DNA of 6,994 nucleotides, from positions 1-6,994 of the forward strand of contig CAMVPV010000063.1 in NCBI GenBank assembly GCA_947169455.1, read 5' to 3'. A model generated the notes under the pieces. The model worked only from the letters and a program-made list of their open reading frames with translations, did not search any database and was not told the DNA's origin. Each line of letters begins with the position of its first letter. Within the stretch, counting starts at the first letter, position 1. The translations under genes and the position numbers were made by a program. This DNA is from an uncultured Clostridia bacterium (GTDB lineage Bacteria > Bacillota_A > Clostridia > Oscillospirales > Ruminococcaceae). Shown piece after piece: positions 6,271-6,994 of the stretch.

Positions 6271-6994
6271 ATGAAAACAGCTCTTGTGACGGGCGCCTCC
6301 CGCGGTATAGGACGTGAAACCGCGATCGTGCTCTCGCGGAACGGCTTTGCGGCGGCGGTGAATTACAATAACAGCCGTGAACAGGCGGAGGAGCTCTGCC
6401 GGATGATAATTTCCGAGGGCGGGACGGCGGCTCCGTTCCGCGCCGATGTCTCCGATGCGGGACAGGTGCGGAGGATGATCTCCGATATACACGAAGAGCT
6501 CGGGAGCATATCCGTGCTCGTGAACAACGCAGGCATCGCGGGCATGGCGATGTTCCGCGATATCACCGAAAGCGAATGGGACAGGATGTTCGATGTCAAT
6601 GTAAAGGGCGTTTACCTGACGACGCAGGCTGTCCTTCCCGATATGGTAAATGCAAAAAAAGGACGGATAATCAATATATCCTCTATGTGGGGAGTTATGG
6701 GCGGCTCGTGTGAGGTGCACTATTCCGCGGCAAAGGCGGCAGTCATAGGAATGACGAAGGCGCTCGCCAAGGAACTCGGTCTTTCGGGGATAACCGTGAA
6801 CTGTATCGCTCCCGGGGTGATAGATACGGATATGAACGCCTGTCATTCGGAGGAGACCATGGCTTCGCTGTGCGAGGACACTCCGCTCGGCAGGATAGGC
6901 ACCGTTTCGGATGTGGCATCGGCAGTGTGCTATCTCGCATCGGAGGGCGCAGGCTTCATAACGGGACAGGTGCTCTCCGTAGATGGAGGGATAA
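6271..6994 (+). CDS. fabG-like: Short-chain dehydrogenase/reductase, FabG-like (3-oxoacyl-ACP reductase type), cut by window edge
   Basis: 241 residues are visible, ending VDGGI, so only a few codons are missing; the family is usually about 245 residues. It is a cytosolic NAD(P)H-dependent oxidoreductase of the classical SDR family. The Rossmann dinucleotide loop is TGASRGIG (7-14), the NNAG motif is 85-88, and the catalytic set is N110, S138, Y151 and K155 (in YSAAK). These positions coincide with those of E. coli FabG. PGVIDTDM (181-188) and the terminal G-x-x-LSVDGG are also FabG-like. The NYNNSRE segment after the second strand suits NADPH. It has its own promoter and a ribosome site AAAGGA 8 bases upstream, so it is separate from the preceding run. 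No fatty acid synthesis genes are visible, so it may be the 3-oxoacyl-ACP reductase or a paralogue acting on another ketone or alcohol. Confidence 0.93.
   Translation, partial: MKTALVTGASRGIGRETAIVLSRNGFAAAVNYNNSREQAEELCRMIISEGGTAAPFRADVSDAGQVRRMISDIHEELGSISVLVNNAGIAGMAMFRDITESEWDRMFDVNVKGVYLTTQAVLPDMVNAKKGRIINISSMWGVMGGSCEVHYSAAKAAVIGMTKALAKELGLSGITVNCIAPGVIDTDMNACHSEETMASLCEDTPLGRIGTVSDVASAVCYLASEGAGFITGQVLSVDGGI

Noticed and set aside
6178..6846. A 222-codon minus-strand frame opposite the dehydrogenase gene
   Set aside because: It overlaps a well-supported SDR gene and its own promoter, and its translation resembles no family I know.

Overview
The window looks like chromosomal DNA from a Gram-positive anaerobe of the Clostridia, perhaps Ruminococcus-like. 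The signs are strong AGGAGG-type ribosome binding sites, a textbook sigma-A promoter, short gaps between genes, moderate GC content, and a GNAT subfamily and an Arg-rich small-protein type I associate with gut Firmicutes. This taxonomic call is inference from style; there is no marker gene. All four genes lie on the + strand.

Layout: (1) 44-346 encodes a 100-residue, extremely arginine-rich small protein of unknown function. (2) 376-5130 fills most of the window with one gene for a 1584-residue polytopic membrane protein. It has a single N-terminal membrane anchor, a short coiled coil, a roughly 145-residue low-complexity tether, then about 1365 residues of near-continuous hydrophobic segments. 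Within it, two adjacent copies of a roughly 233-residue unit (2503-3207 and 3208-3903) are clearly alike in protein and DNA, followed by a decayed third copy and preceded by a more distant one. (3) 5153-6076 encodes a 307-residue GNAT-family acetyltransferase. These three genes are separated by only 29 and 22 bases and are probably co-transcribed. A perfect 36-base palindrome at 6091-6126 closes the run.

(4) A separate unit begins with a consensus extended -10 promoter (TTGACA, 17 bases, TATAAT) at 6190-6218 and drives a FabG-like short-chain dehydrogenase/reductase from 6271. That gene runs off the right edge only a few codons before its expected end.

The acetyltransferase and the reductase are ordinary members of known families. 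The part least explained by known biology is the giant repeat-built membrane protein and its basic small neighbour. I see no mobile element, CRISPR array, tRNA, rRNA or defence system, and I do not claim a new system beyond the leads listed.
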